Assembly (NCBI GenBank): GCA_036971475.1
Contig: JBAIZL010000005.1
Coordinates: 173,219,386-173,283,385 of the forward strand
Direction: 5' to 3'
Origin: Prosapia bicincta
Lineage: Eukaryota > Arthropoda > Insecta > Hemiptera > Cercopidae
DNA length: 64,000 nt
Shown piece by piece: positions 13,038 through 27,500 of the stretch. Position 1 is the first letter of the stretch; every line of letters begins with the position of its first letter. Under the pieces are notes generated by a model that was not told the origin of the DNA, did no database searches, and was given only the letters and a program-made list of their open reading frames with translations. The position numbers and the translations under genes are program-made.

Positions 13038-13500
13038 AAACCTTAATTCGGCCAGTCATAACGTATGGAGTAGAGACGTGGACTTTAACCGCCGTCATGA
13101 AAAATCAGTTGATATTGTTTTAGCGTAAGCTTTTAAGGAACATTTATGTTCCGGTCCACGATGTACAAACAAATGTGCGGATGCTTAGATCTAATGCCTA
13201 TTTGTATTCCTTATACAAAGATGCAAATGTGGTCCAGTTTATTAAAACACGACGTCTAGAATGGTTGGGTCACTTCATAAGAATGCCCACCAATAGAATG
13301 CCGAACAAACTTTTACATGGCACTATGATTGCCAAAAGAAGACGATGGCTACAGGACCTTGAGGAAGATCTAAGGATACTCGGCGTTATAGCAAGGAAAC
13401 GGAAGGCTAATGACAGAAGTACATTGCAAGATATTGTTAAGGAATATTGTTAAGGCCCACCCCGTGCTGTAGCTCTATGTAGTAGTAATAATAGTAAATC
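13038..13500 (+). pseudogene. RTE-like non-LTR element, 3' end fragment
   Basis: Translation gives YKTLIRPVITYGVETWTLT, then after a stop LLRNIYVPVHDV, RMLRSNAYLYSLYKDANVV and KTRRLEWLGHFIRM. This is the region downstream of the reverse-transcriptase domain. The last 92 codons are open to a stop at 13453, followed by an AAGGCCCACCCCGTGC segment and a TAG/TAA-rich tail typical of RTE 3' ends. It is 5'-truncated. Confidence 0.7.
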
Positions 13501-16500
13501 TTCGAATTTACTGAAACATTGTAAGATTTACCAATATAAGAGCTTTTACAGTAACATATATAATCACATACTTCTCGATTTCCACTATCAAAATATGAAT
13601 GTAGACTCTATATGAATGCAGAGCCAAAAGCAAATGGTACAGGATAAATACAAGCACACGCGTTAAAAGTCCAATCACTCGCGTCAGCATTGTATCGTGT
13701 CAATCGAAAGAAATATGTTTCTGACCAAAGAAGGTGCTACCACGTCATGGTTCTTAATTGCCTTCTTTCTCTATACCCTCAATTATTGAGAAATACTTCA
13801 TCACATTTGGGATGTGTGTTTCGCATTGCAACTGCATGCAACAATTTTGCAGGAATTTGTCTTACGGACACACATCCGCGCCCAATGAAGTTTTACATTT
13901 CCAAATGTCTAACACGTATTTCTTTTACAAATTACTCTAATAAATATATTTACTATAACTTAATACAATCATTTTACAAAAAAAAGCTGTTACTGGACAT
14001 TCCATCACTTGCCGCAAACAGAAAGGCTTTCCCTTTTGTGGTGTCGCATTCCTCCAGTCGTTGTCTTGTTTCTTCAGATGAATTTCAAATTTACTTGATA
14101 AAAAGTCAGAAACATTTTTCAAGTATATAAAAAAAACTTGAAAAATAGACTTGTTTTTTGAGTGTCTGTCTAGGTTATAGTTATGCTATAAAATTCCGTC
14201 ATCATTCAGATGTGTATATAATGTAACAAATATTCCTTCGGTTTTTTTCACGCTTCATGAACCCATTTACGTTCTTTTGGTGATTTTTTGCCTCTCTGTC
14301 CCAAATTTATCAGTAATAAATTATATTGTTAAAAACGGTCATGTAATTTGGAGCACTTAAAGAATACTGGAGCCATTCACAGATAAGTATAAACAGCCTT
14401 CCGTGTCCGATGTGTGAGACTGGCCTTTACCGCGAGAGATGTAATATAGATAACAGCCAACTTGGAACAACTGTTGACCGCAAAAACTTTTTATTTAAAT
14501 CCTTATGTACATTTCAAAGCAATTATCTTCTCTAAATAATTTCCTCTGAAGATGATTGCTTACGGATAAGAATTTAAAAATATAAGAAGTTTTATTTATT
14601 TTAAATTTTTTTTTTAAATTGAATATAGATATTTTCCTTTTTCAATGTGGAATTACTTAGTGTGATTGAATAATATATTGGTATCAGTTATTATTGTTTT
14701 AAAAAATTAAATTTAGAAGGCTTTATATTCAAAGTTGAGGTGGTTAGAGTTAGAGTGAGCTACCCCTCAATGATCTAATGTGAGATCATAGATAAAAAGT
14801 GCTAAAGATCGGCGAAATCATTAGATTGATATGAATAGGATTATAAATTAATCATAAATAAATTGATTAAACGTATGGTTAAATGAGCTTTAGTGCTTCT
14901 CACGGACCTTACCTTCCCCGCTGCTGCTACTTTTCCCTCCGACTAGCCTTTTTCTCTTACTCTCGGTCTATTAGCCATTAGCCTAATTAGACCTAATGTT
15001 GTGTTGGTTTATAATTTATTCTAACATTCCCAGTTTGTCTGTTTAGTTCTAATTACTTTAGTTTAAATTGATTTTCCCTATATTTATCATTTTTATTATA
15101 ATACTATGAAATAATTGGAATATTAGTTGATTGGTCTATTTACCTATTCTAGGCTTTGTTACAATTATCTGTATTACCAGATTTGTTTGCATCGGTCATT
15201 CTGGCCGTTGCATGCTGTCTATTAAGAAGTAACATACATAAGAAGCATAGGCCTGCATTAAGAAGTAAAAAGTAGGTTACATGTTGCCACATCTATTTTC
15301 TGCTCTTAAATCAATTTTTTAAAAAAATGGGATTGGCCAACTCTGCCTCAACCACCTCAATTTATGAAAATTTCTTCAGTCTTTCTTGTAACATTTTTTA
15401 AAATAAACTTTTCATAAGTGCCTTTTCCGTAACAAATATAAAAAATAGGTAAACTTAGTTACACAAAAGCAGGTTCAATTTGTTATTAGTTTCTATAAAC
15501 TTTTAAGACAACAATAAACTGTAAGAAAGGAAAACAGGAAGACTGTGTTCGAGTGGCAACTGCTTGCATTCGTGTAGTTATAACGTCCCGAACACGTGTT
15601 CACTTGTTTTGTTTTGGCTCGGTGCTTCTGGCCAGACTGGCTGTCCCTGACTTGAAGATTACGGAAGAGGGAATTCCAGACGGAACCTTACAACTTACGA
15701 CCGCTCCAAGGAAAACTAGGCCTTGTCAAAGCCTCTCACAATTTTCTATCGATTGTTTTACCACTCTAATCGATTAGAGACAAATGTAACTTATTTAATA
15801 AATTTAGTTGCTGAAACAATGCTTAAAACTAACTACATAGCCTACTTACATAACAATTACTTTGTTACTAATGCCATTAACTTATATGACTGATACCATA
15901 TATCATCTATTTATACCAATATCGTATATTTGACTTTCCAAGTTATTTTTTCTATAAAATAATGGGTTTCGCGAACGAAACAATGGAGGGTGTAGCCTTC
16001 GTGAAACTTGGTAGGGGGATGAGATGAAATATTACGGTGAGGTTTTTCCTAACCATAGTCACTGTGTAGTGAGTGTTTTTGTGTTTGACCCAACCGAGTA
16101 AACATTGCGCCCTAAGACTGCAATACTAGAAGTATTTCACATATTTTTCGCAAGCTTTTTCTGTTCCGTTAGTAGTACCCTCTTTGGGCGAAACGTTTAC
16201 TCTGTCTGGTAGTTGTTCAATCAATTTCCGCGCCCATTGTTTACTCGGTCTAGTGTGTGTGTGTGTGTGTGTGTGTAGCTAAAAGTTTAAATAATTTTAA
16301 GAAAATACGTAGAACTAGTGGTTATAAGGGTAGAATTCACAATCCTGTTTTTACTTGAAGTAGGGTCTACATTTAAGCACGTTTCTTTTCATTTTTTTCT
16401 TTTAATCCCCTATAGTCTGCAAGGAAACACTCACATGCCTATGAATCTATAACATATTGGAGCCTATGTTGTCAAATACGCTAAATTATGTTACTGTATG

Positions 16501-16580
16501 CAAAAAATGGCCCCTCTCCAAATCTTTTTAATATTATTTATTTTAAAATAATCGAAATCTTGTTACTGTTCATGACAAGC
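13500..16580. other. no gene recognised; one decayed family B fold-back and a GT tract
   Basis: Open frames at 13690-14130 (both strands) and 15553-15777 show no motif or codon signal that I trust. A weak copy of fold-back family B (TTATGTACATTTC, then CTCTGAAGATGATTGC) lies at 14480-14565. A (GT)12 tract is at 16253-16277. Confidence 0.4.
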
Positions 16581-16592
16581 TGGTTGTTAATT

Positions 16593-16770
16593 CTTATTAC
16601 ACTTTTGCTACTACTTGCGACCAGACTTTTTGTTAACTAAAAGTTGTTAAATTGTTAACTTACACTTGGAGGAAACTTTTTCGTCTTACGACTTCTTCAG
16701 CCTCCACGGGGAGGCTGAAACTTTTAGTTAACAAAAAGTCTGGTCGCAAGTAATAGCAAAAGTGTAATTA
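16593..16770. repeat. fold-back repeat family D, palindrome with hammerhead-like core
   Basis: Left arm 16593-16645 and right arm 16719-16770 are nearly perfect complements around a GCCTCCACGGGGAGGC hairpin. On the minus strand, 16702-16671 reads GGCTGAAGA, A, GTC-GTAA-GAC, GAAA and then AAGTTTCC. The core matches CUGANGA...GAAA with one extra base before the stem. Confidence 0.65.
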
Positions 16771-16888
16771 AAATAGTCATAAAAATGAAACGTGATTTTA
16801 AAGGTTACACATGATGATAAAAATAAATTAGACCTATTATTTGTTAAAACATGTAAACAAAATACAAACTTAACTTCAATTTACAAAC

Positions 16889-16988
16889 ACACTAAGTTAT
16901 AACATTTGTTGATTCCATCTTCGCGTGAGCTACTAGTATCACTAAAAACTTTTAAATGTTTTAAACTTGCCTATACACTAAGTTATAA
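16889..16988. mobile_element. 72-bp family A insertion with 14-bp target duplication
   Basis: The direct repeat ACACTAAGTTATAA at 16889-16902 and 16975-16988 flanks a 72-base insert. The insert is the shared end of family A: GTTGATTCCATCTTCGCGTG, then AAACTTGCCTAT. A clean target duplication around a one-ended fragment indicates insertion by target-primed reverse transcription. Confidence 0.75.
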
Positions 16989-17344
16989 TGACTGGTTTCT
17001 TCATAAACCAAAGGACTCTTTATACCGCAATAAATTTCCTAATAGCTATTTTGGAATGTAGCAATACAGTAATATACTTGCAATTGTTGGGTTGTACATC
17101 TTGAGGGGGTTCGGATAGACTAGCTCTTTTTCAACAATAAACTTGACAAAACCCCATTATTTAATCATATTTCTCAGCAGGCGCTTTTCGTATACCCTAT
17201 CGATAAATAAGTATACCCTATTATAATATTGCTGTATTCTTGATAAAGGTGTGTGTTTGTAAAGTGAGGTTATATTTTTGCGGTGATAATTATCTACGTT
17301 AAACCATTACAACACATTAAAAATAAATATAATATATTTGTAAG

Positions 17345-17345
<1 letters not shown>

Positions 17346-17410
<65 letters not shown>

Positions 17411-17412
17411 GG
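17346..17412. repeat. (TA)n microsatellite
   Basis: About 33 uninterrupted TA dinucleotides with one G near the end. Confidence 0.95.
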
Positions 17413-17499
17413 TAATATTTTATATAGTTTTGAATAATCTAAATAATTTCTTTATAATAAAACAAAATATAATAATAATAATCCTTAGAAAACAATAAA

Positions 17500-19300
17500 T
17501 TACTGGGCGCCAGTTAGAATTACAAAATGGTTGTAACCCTAACAGTAAAATTTAGATTTTTTTTTTATTACATTTATTTTTTATTACTTACCATTTATAG
17601 TAATAAATAATGAACACTTTCTTATAGTTCAATTAATCTTTGTTTAATTTAGTTTTTTTTCTATTATTCTAGTTACAACATTTTTTTTATACATTTTTTT
17701 ATTTTCTTAATTTAGTTAACTATCACAAGACTTTTTCTCCAGGGTTATTTGGTGGGTATTAATTATTACAAATCTATTGAGCACTTCTGGTTATAAATTA
17801 AAATTTAGTTTATGCAATTATTGCTTTAATAAATTTTATAAAAGAAATTCCTAGGCCTAGAGTTATTAATTTTGAAAAGAATATTAAAATGTTTTTTAAT
17901 GAATTTAATTTACTAATTTTGCCTATAGGAAAGGTTTTACAATATTAACTTAAATATTAATTTACAATTTTTCTTAATTTATTACTTATCTGAGATTTAA
18001 TGGTCTTGTCCAAATTTATACCCTTTAAATTTATTTTTATAATAAAATCTTTCACCACTATGCTTTTTTATGCTTTCACCAATATTGGCTTCTATCAACT
18101 TTTAATTAGGCTAGCTGTCTTAATACTTGAATTCTTCCTCTAATAAAATTTTGGACCAACTAAGTTTTTGCTTCCAGCACCAAGGCTACTTTTTCTAACA
18201 ATGAATTTTTCTATTGAGATTCTAGAGAAAAGAATAAAACTTTTTTTCCATTGTTGAAACATCTGTTACATAACACACTGATTATTTGATTTTCATCTTC
18301 TTTCCTGGACAGTTAAGTTTTGATACTCTATGCAATAATTTTAGGTTTTGTAAATTTTTACATTTGAAAAACATCAGCTGTTTCCCCAGAATCATAATTA
18401 TACTAGCTGCCATCTTGGTTTTAATATTTTATGATAATAACTTTTTTAAGGTTATGGCTCAATTGTTTACATTTTTTTTTATCCATTTCTAATTCACTTC
18501 TATTATATTCCGAATTATTGTTATTTATTGTTTTAGTGTATATATATACGAAAAATCTCAGAGTTCGTCAAGTTATCCTAAAGTATTACCTTGGATTCAT
18601 TTGGGATAACAGATAATTTGTATGAACAAAACATGTTTAATAAGAAAGAACTAAATATTTGATGTAGTGAATTAGTTTAAATAAATATTGAGGTGAGATG
18701 GTGGAACATTTTTTTTACTCTTGTTAACGCAGAAAAGGCATTTAAAAAAATAACACATTATTTATAAAGATGAGTAATTTAAATTTTCCAATTTCAAAAC
18801 TATCATTTTTCGCCCAACTTGAAACTTTTATTTTACGTTTCTCCATTTATCTTCCCCTCTCTAACAAAATAATCTTTTCTTGTAAATTTAACATTTTCAA
18901 TTTCAAATTGGCCTTAAGCAAATTTTTGGACTGAAGTGTATTTATCGGTGTAGACAACGCGAATGTACTCAATGTTTTGGCACTGCCAATCATCTCGCCA
19001 AATCAAAAGGTCCTTGATCCCTGCAGACGGCGAGTTTCTTTCTTTGGCACACTTTTTAAGGCATTGTGTTGCCCTACGTCACTTAATTGTTTATGAAGGC
19101 TGTATTATTCTCCCTTTTTAAAACATAGGAGTATACTCTGACCTAATGTTGTTTCCTTGCTGTTCAAAATTTGATTTTAATTGAATATTCATTAAGGCAC
19201 TCTGTGTATTTGTAGTTTAAAAATATAATTAAATCTAAACACATAATGTCGAGTGTTTTTGTGACAAATATTTCTTATAAATGCTTTATTTTATTTTCTT
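17500..19300. other. no gene recognised
   Basis: Very AT-rich, with homopolymer T tracts. The short open frames are hydrophobic low-complexity products. Confidence 0.4.
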
Positions 19301-19311
19301 AAAAAATAGTG

Positions 19312-19585
19312 TTTGTTGATTCCATCTTCGCGTGAGCTACTAGTAATCACTAAACACTTTTAAATGTTTTAAACTTGCCTATAGGAGCACTTACTTTGCT
19401 TGTTGAGGACGGCCGTTTCGGGAGACGTGTCTCTTTGTCAACTCAGAAGGGTCAACCTTTGTCAACCTTGTTACGGTCTGAGTTGACAAAGGAACACATC
19501 TCCCGAAACGGCCGTCCTCAACAAGCAAAGTAAGTGCTACTATAGGCAAGTTTAAAACATTTAAAAGTGTTTAGTAAAAAATAAT
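19312..19585. repeat. fold-back repeat family A, full palindrome
   Basis: Arms at 19350-19441 and 19484-19575 are almost perfect complements (ACTTGCCTATAG..., TTGTTGAGGACGGCCGTTTC...). The left side extends into the family end GATTCCATCTTCGCGTGAGC. On the minus strand it contains GAGTTGACAA, a TCCC-ended stem and GAAACGGCCGTCC, the layout found at the 3' side of the Penelope-like ORF at 37340-38005. Confidence 0.75.
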
Positions 19586-19589
19586 ATCT

Positions 19590-20271
19590 AGGCATACATA
19601 TATATGTTATCTTTTCTGGTACAAATGATAAAGTGAAACCACTAAATAAGAAGGATTTTATGTAAATCGATGAATTTTTCCTGGTATAATATAATCTACT
19701 TTATGATTTTGGTTTATTCTTTAATAAAATGTGTAACCAAATTATCGTTTATATTCTAAGAGGGGCCTGGGTCTTTTCTGTACCTCTCTATATGTCACTG
19801 CATCAAGTCCCAAAATTAATGTTCATCAAATGCTTTAGAAAATTTTTACTGCATGTATCATTATTAGTAATTGGTTTTACAAATTATTTGCAAGTTGACA
19901 CAGTAAAATTTTAAGCTATTTTGTTCTTATTTAGTAAAAACATGTGGCATATAATTACATTTCAGTTCAAAATTTGAGGAGATTCCCAGTATTTGTTGTT
20001 AAAATTGTATAATGTCACAAATAGATATTTATAAAATAATTTGTAAACAACTCTTTTGTATCTGCAAACATATAAACTTAGGTCTTTTAATTCTTGAAAA
20101 GTTACTATATTCAGTGAACAGTATTAGAAATTTTTGTATCACTGTTCATTTGAAGGCCATAACCATTTACAATACCAAATTGAAAAATCTAAATGCTATG
20201 ATTCTCCCAATAATATAAATAGCCTCCTAAGATATATTATTGCATTTGTAGTTAATAAAGTTTAAGATACA

Positions 20272-20337
<66 letters not shown>

Positions 20338-23300
20338 AAGAAAAGTGTTATTAAATATAAATAGTCAATCAGTGTAACAAATTGCTGTAAGAAACTAAAT
20401 TCAAAAATATATAGTTATAAACTACAGAAAAGTAGAGACATCATGAATATTGAACTATTTCTTTCCTCATCAAGGCATGTAGCCAGGATGTTTGGAACAG
20501 GGAGGGCATCAACTCCAAATGAAGTAACCTTGATAAGGTGGTAATGAAGTACAATTTTTATATGGGAACAGTATGATTAAAATCATCAATGAAGGTTTAG
20601 GGTGTTTTCAACACATTAAAATGAATTATATTTTAGTTGAGTAAAAAATAAAACTACTACCCAATATATAACTGGATTACAAAACATACAATCTTCCAAT
20701 GACCCCTTGGTAGACAAGAATGAAAAATAAAATATTGACAGTTTAAACAAAACAAACCTCAAATAGAAAAAAAATCATTTTTTTAAAAAAAATTAATAAA
20801 TTTATACCATTGAAGTTGTAATAAATTGTCTAAGGACAATGAAACTATTATTGTATGAGAAATATAAATAACACAATCAAATATTGTAAATAGTACATTC
20901 CAATTGTTCCATTTTTAAGTACTGTATAGTGAGCTGAAATATAAAATGTTTACAATAAGTTAGCAACCATGGTAGGATAGAATTTATATTTTCAATACTT
21001 TACTTGTAATCATATGCGGATTTAAGAGGAGTATTGCCCTCCCTCCTAACTTTCTGGACAGTTGTATTATTTTTTATAATCAAAAGCTTATAATCAAGCC
21101 TTTACAATCAAAAGTTGATGAACTCATTAAAATACTACAAAAATAATAATACTGCTGACAAGAAATATACTCAGTATCAGTTGTTTTTTTGATCCTATGC
21201 GTGTTATTTTCTAAGTATTGTAACTTCAAAGAAAACTATATTTTAATCTTCCTCAAGTCATGATCTTCAGAATAAAATTTTAGCAATTGTTTCAGACTAA
21301 GTTTGGTAATCAACTTTGTTTTTCACAGAAATAAAATCAGGCTTATTTTTTAACTTCTGTCTTTGTAAAATTCGAACAAAATTTTTAAACTTGATTTTTG
21401 CAAAGCTATAAGTCTAAAAGCCCCGATTTGCGCTCAATGAGAAATATATCGTTGAATATCATACCCTAACTTACCAATAAAAAAGTAGTTTAAAACATAT
21501 ACCTCATAATTTAAGTTTTTGAATGCTGACTCATGTCAACAAATTTTTAAATGTTCTCTATTTTTGGGTAGGAGTACCCCCGAAACCCATTTATTACCAC
21601 CGTGACAATCTTGTACCAACCTAGAACAAAACTTGTAACTGTGCCCGTGCTTGTAATAAAGATTAAGAGAAAAGGGACTCCTTGACTTTGTCCGGTCCTC
21701 CTTTTAACTCACTTTGCAACCAAAACACAACAGATGGAATTAACACACTTAAAAATTGCTTGTGTGAAGGAAAAAAACGTTTTTTTAAAATTAGACTAAT
21801 CTTCAATATTGCTTTCAAGACACAAAATGCAAAGATTTATAAAATAATAGTTTCAATTGGAAGTCATATGATGCAAATGGAAGTCAATTATATTGCAAAT
21901 GATCTACTCAGGTGTATATTTAAGGTACTAGTTTTCTCATGATGTATGTAATTTTCAGTATACTCTATTTTCAGTAAAATGCTCAATTTCAAAAATATTT
22001 TCAACACCATTGAGTAAAACGTTTTTAAAAAAAATTTAAACAAAACAATTGTTTGTCAAGAGCTATCATTATACAATAAATTAATATAAACCCTTAATTT
22101 TTATAAAGTTCTCAGTCCTGACAAATTGCATTACGTTTTTTCTCAACACAGTTTGTGAAATTGACACCTGGTAAAGTAGCACACCAGCTGATTTCACTTT
22201 CTAAATGCTGGTTAGTGCTTTTGCAAGCTTTGTTAATCTATTCTGAAGACAATGTTAGCAGAACTAACCTTTTACCCAACAAACTTAAGGAATTTTAGGG
22301 GAAATCAACACTACTAAAAATTGCATTATCTCAATTACTCCTGACAAATGTTGTTTACGTTATATGTAAAGATATTTCTATTAGTAAGATTATTTATATG
22401 AAATAAATGAAATAAAAACATTATTTATGTTTGTACTTTTGTGTTCTATGTATAACTGACAAAATATTGTGATATATGCCAAAACAATGCTCTGCAATAC
22501 ATCCACTATAAGTTCTCTATTGCATACATATTAATTGGAAAAAATCATTAAAAAATGTAGATGAAGTTAAAAATAAAACTCTAGCATCAATTAATTAAAC
22601 AAGTTTTATTGTTTTCACAAACAAGAAATGGACAATATAATAATTTCTTTGGTAAAAAAAAACATAAAAAAGAAACCTTTGATGTTTGCGCTTACATTAG
22701 AAGACAAAATACTGATTGTTTTTTTTTGAACTTAACTATATTTTTAAACAGAAGGAACTATTGTAATTTCAACACATGAATTTTACTTATGGTAATTTGT
22801 TATAGGTTAAATAATTAAATAATTTAGGCCTATATTTTTAATACTACATGCTATGCAATACTATGTAAATAACTGTAAAAACAAACTAGCCTATAGACAT
22901 ATTTTTAATATACAATTTTAGTAATCGTGTATATTTCAACTGGATTATGTAGCAATATTGTACTTATTACATCAACCATTCTACACATTTGCACAGCAAA
23001 AGAGTAAAAAAAATTATTCATAACTATAGCTTTATAAGCATTAACTACAAAGAAACAAACTTCAGAATATATTTAGTACCAGGAAATAATGAGTAATCTG
23101 CACTTGGTGATTCTGAACAATTTGTTTCTGTTAGTGTCTGTCATAAAATTTAAAATGTAGAAAAAGATTCAAAATATGAATTATAAAATATCCAATATCC
23201 CACTATTGTGACCAAAATACTGCACATTAACCCTTAAGTCCAATTAAAAATATAAGATCTAATGATTATAATAAAATCCTGTTCCTAAAGATAAACAAAA

Positions 23301-24560
23301 TAAATATAGAAAGTTACTTGTTTAATAATTTTTCAGATTTACACAGTATTTGTTATAATTTTTTGAAAATTTGTGATACCCTGTGACACTTGTAATGTAG
23401 CATATAATAAAATTAAAATGTGCCTTATTAAAATTAAACCCAACACATCTGAGTACTGATGAATAATTGTGCAAACAAATTTCCCTATTAACTAGTCGTC
23501 TGAATTAATTCCGTATAATTATGTATTTTACATCAATTCTATACTTCTTTTTTAGTTTTGTTAACCTTTTACTTTATATTGATGGAGAAATTATATTAAA
23601 TCTGCTCAGAATCACCAATCACATTAAAATTACAAAATATAACCTCTTCATTAATATTGTTCAAATTGCAAAATTTAACCAATAATCATGACTTACTAAT
23701 AAATTGTAATAAATTAAAAACTCTTTAAAATCATAAAATATTGACTTTTTACTAGGTAAGGTTGTTTTAGACAACTGTTCACTTTTGAAACAAAGGACTT
23801 TAAATGACATTCTGTGTAGTTACCTCTAATAATTAGACATTTACGTAACGAGCAAAAATACAATTTAAAACACTCTATGTCCAATTGATTTTACATTTTA
23901 TAAACAATCATAAAATGAAAATATGTTTTGTGAATTAGGCCTAAAATAAACAAATAATTAAAATAAATGACTAGGTTAACATGATATATACACAAAACAT
24001 GGTTTTATTATTAAAATATTCAACACTTTTTGTGTAACATGAAACAATGAATTATAAAGAGCCTAAAAAATTTCATGATATTCATATTGAAGTTAATGAC
24101 AGTATTTTAAAGGTAAAAATAGAAATAATTTTTGCTGTAAAATAATATGCCAACAAAGTAAAATATCATTTTTATGGAATGATACAAAATACCAAAAGCT
24201 CCAAATTTTAACAACAGATAAATTAAATTTACGCTAGCAGCAATATTTTTATGAATTTTTTAAACAATTAAGTTATAAAAAATGTAGAATAACTTTTAAT
24301 TTATCACAAATAAAATACACTAACATTGGTACCATAAATAAACACTTGAACTCATCACATACACACATTTCATTTCGCAGAACATAAAAGGAAGCTAGAG
24401 TGTTATCAAACACTATATATGTATATATAAGTCAATAAAGCGTATACACAGGATTCCAAACCAACGTTCAATCCTCCAACTTCCCTTCAAAAAGGTGTTT
24501 CAAATCAATTATGAAATTGTTTCCTTACACCCAAAATAGTTAAAATCTTTTTCACATATA
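19590..24560. other. no gene recognised; (TA)n tract at 20274-20331
   Basis: Five kilobases of AT-rich sequence with a 58-base TA microsatellite and no transposon ORF. The part nearest 24567 is probably the 3' UTR of the Spot14 gene. Candidate minus-strand poly(A) signals (TTTATT on the plus strand) occur at about 24004 and 22607, but none is decisive. Confidence 0.4.
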
Positions 24561-24567
24561 ACACAGA

Positions 24568-27500
24568 TCACACAGTTCCTCCAACATCATTCTGGTATCG
24601 TTTTGTGAGGTAGACAGCTGCTTCTGTCATTTGTTCTAGAGAGCGATGAAGACCATCTAAATGTCGCCGGAAACTTTGTTCTACTTTATGTGTATAGCTA
24701 GGTTTGGTTGTAGATTCTGAATCTCCTTCAATGCCAGAGTCATTTTCAATCCCAATTTCTGAATCTGTATCACTGATAGTCGATCCAGCAGAGTTTGTAG
24801 AAGCCATAGAAGCAGTAGAAGGACGTCGGATATGGGTTTTCATGGAAGGGGGAGCAGATATTGGGATGTGATTGTCTTCTACGTGTTGTTGATCATTAAC
24901 TCCCCAAAGTAACTCGGTTTTTACACAGTTCACCAGCGAATAAAGACTATGCAAATCTGTTGAAAGTATTCCATCACCTTTCTGAGCAAATTTAACTTCA
25001 ACCTTGTCAGTTGCATCACCTACTTGAAGATCCATCAAACGACAAGGCACTAGAATTGTCTCGTCCATATCTTGAACAGCTTTAACAAATTTTTCCATAG
25101 CTTTCTTGATACTTTGACTAGAGAATTCCGTTTCCTGGTGGCTGGCAATGCGACGAAGACTGTTCCTATAAATAAAAAAAAATTAAACTATAATTATGTA
25201 TTACAGTGAGTACTTTGACAAAGATTCGGTGTTAATAATAATATTTAAAAATATAGACCTTAAAAAATAAATTCTGTTTATAAATAGAAATGCATGAACA
25301 GATTCAAACAGCAGCATTTAGATTTATTCATTACGAAACTTTAAAATATTCAACATATCAATGATTTCCAAATTACAACATACAAATTAATTTATTAAAT
25401 ATATGAAACAAGTTTAATAAAAATTTGTAAACAAGTTATTTATTCAATAACATAACACTGATTTGTGATAATTAGTGTTTCTTTACTAACTAAAGTAAAT
25501 CAACCTTTCACAAAAGATTGTAAAATAAAGTTTCCCTCGTTTATCAAACACTATCAAAGAAATATAAATATATATTATCCTTTGCATCATAATCGTTAAT
25601 GATTATCTAAGAAATAAATTTGCTGGATAAGAGTACAATTTGCCTCAAGTTGAAATATGCTGAAGATTGCCGCAAAGAAATGGTTATCAGAAAGTTTTCA
25701 GAAGATGGGTTTAATTTTATCCATCCCATCAAACTTTCTTCCTGAACTTGAATGCCTACTTTATAAATATACAATTCCTTAGAATTATTACTTCAGTTTT
25801 TGTTACGTGATGACAGGAGTTTTGAGAGAGTCTTCCATTTTCAAATCCTACTATAATTCAGAAAAATGACAAATCTCCTAAAATATGTTTATCCTAATAT
25901 AACGAAGTAAGTACTACCTTTAGGAAAGTGTATACTGTATTTCGTAATTATGAAATTTATTATGTAGTTCTAAAGAATGACTGGATTAGCCCAATTTTTT
26001 TGTTATCAACATGTTACTTTAAAATACAATAAAAAAATATGTATATTACAATCTAGCAAAAAGTAACTTGTTAGGATAGAATACATTGTAAAAATAAAAT
26101 AACTGTCTTAAGCCCAACTTCAAATGCAGCAAGCTTTACTTCAACATGCTGTATTTTTGTATAACATATGTTAAAAAATATTTAATTTTAGATGACGTTT
26201 TTTCATAAACAACACTAACTGCATGCATATGTTTTTACTATTTTAATCATCAACATAATTAAATACAAAAAAAATGTGTTGTTAAAAATGCACAGGACAC
26301 TAAAAAAATTAAAAATTTGCATAACCTATTATGGGATTTCACTAACCAAAAAAGTAAAGAAATTCAAAGATTATAACTTGTTACTTTTAGCATCAGTGAT
26401 GACATGATTTCATACAACTATTTTCATTTGATTTTATATACGTGTAGGTTAAGTAAAAAAATTATGACAATTATAAATTTTAATATTTTCAAATATTAAA
26501 TTGTAGATACAGTATTTTATTATCTTAAACATTAGGTTAATAAGCTAAATATATTACTAAGTTACAGGAATAATATCATAAATTGTATTTATATAAAATG
26601 ATATGAAGGTAATAATTCTATTTTACTAAAAATTTCCTTCACTACAAATTTGGTTACTTTATGGCCAAATGTATTCTAAATCAATATTTGAAGTTATATT
26701 TTAATACAACTGTATAGTAATGTGGTATAACATAAAATATAGTAATTTCACCTGAAGTAAGGATTTATTTATATGGTGATATTTTATCTATATTCTAACC
26801 AATATTTGTGGTTCCTGAAATTTAAAATGATTTTTTTCATCTTTAGAATGCATTGTTCAACAACGTATAAGGATAGCAAAAAGGGAAAAAACTTGTACAA
26901 AAAGAAAATTAAATTTCAACCAACGGTCTAACCATGTATGTACTTTTACTTGTTTCTTATTTAAAATGTAATTTTAAAGAAATGTAAATACAAATAAAAC
27001 TGCAGTTTTTATATGTGTGATATTGCTATAATATTGTTGCAGGTGATAAGTTTTAAAAGTTTATGAACATTTGTTTACAAAATCAAGTCAAGATTTTATT
27101 ACACATAAATTAGTTTCAAGCAAACTGTAAATTATACTTCATTTTTAAATGTTGGACTCAAAATTAATTGGGTCTTGCACAGCTTACATATCACCCAGAG
27201 GAACCTTTAATATTTACTCATTAGAGCTACATGTTATCTTGATTATAAATCACAGACATGAACAATAAATTACAGATATACTAATGATTTTTTTATTCAA
27301 AAACTTTAAAAGTATAATACAGGACTGTTTTACAGAGAAACCTTGAGTTTATCAAGGTTCATGTGTGTATGTAAAGTGAAGTTATAATGATGTAATGTTA
27401 AGTTTTCAGTAACTCTTGTTTGCAACGTTTATAATCATTTGTTTCTTATTTTATGTTATTATCATTTAGAATATCTGAGATTGCGTCATTGACTCGATAT

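Noticed and set aside
13690..14130. 146-codon plus-strand open frame with an overlapping minus-strand frame
   Set aside because: Neither strand shows a motif I recognise; kept as unassigned rather than called a gene.
17283..17498. Open frame with an Ile-Tyr repeat
   Set aside because: Translation of the TA microsatellite.
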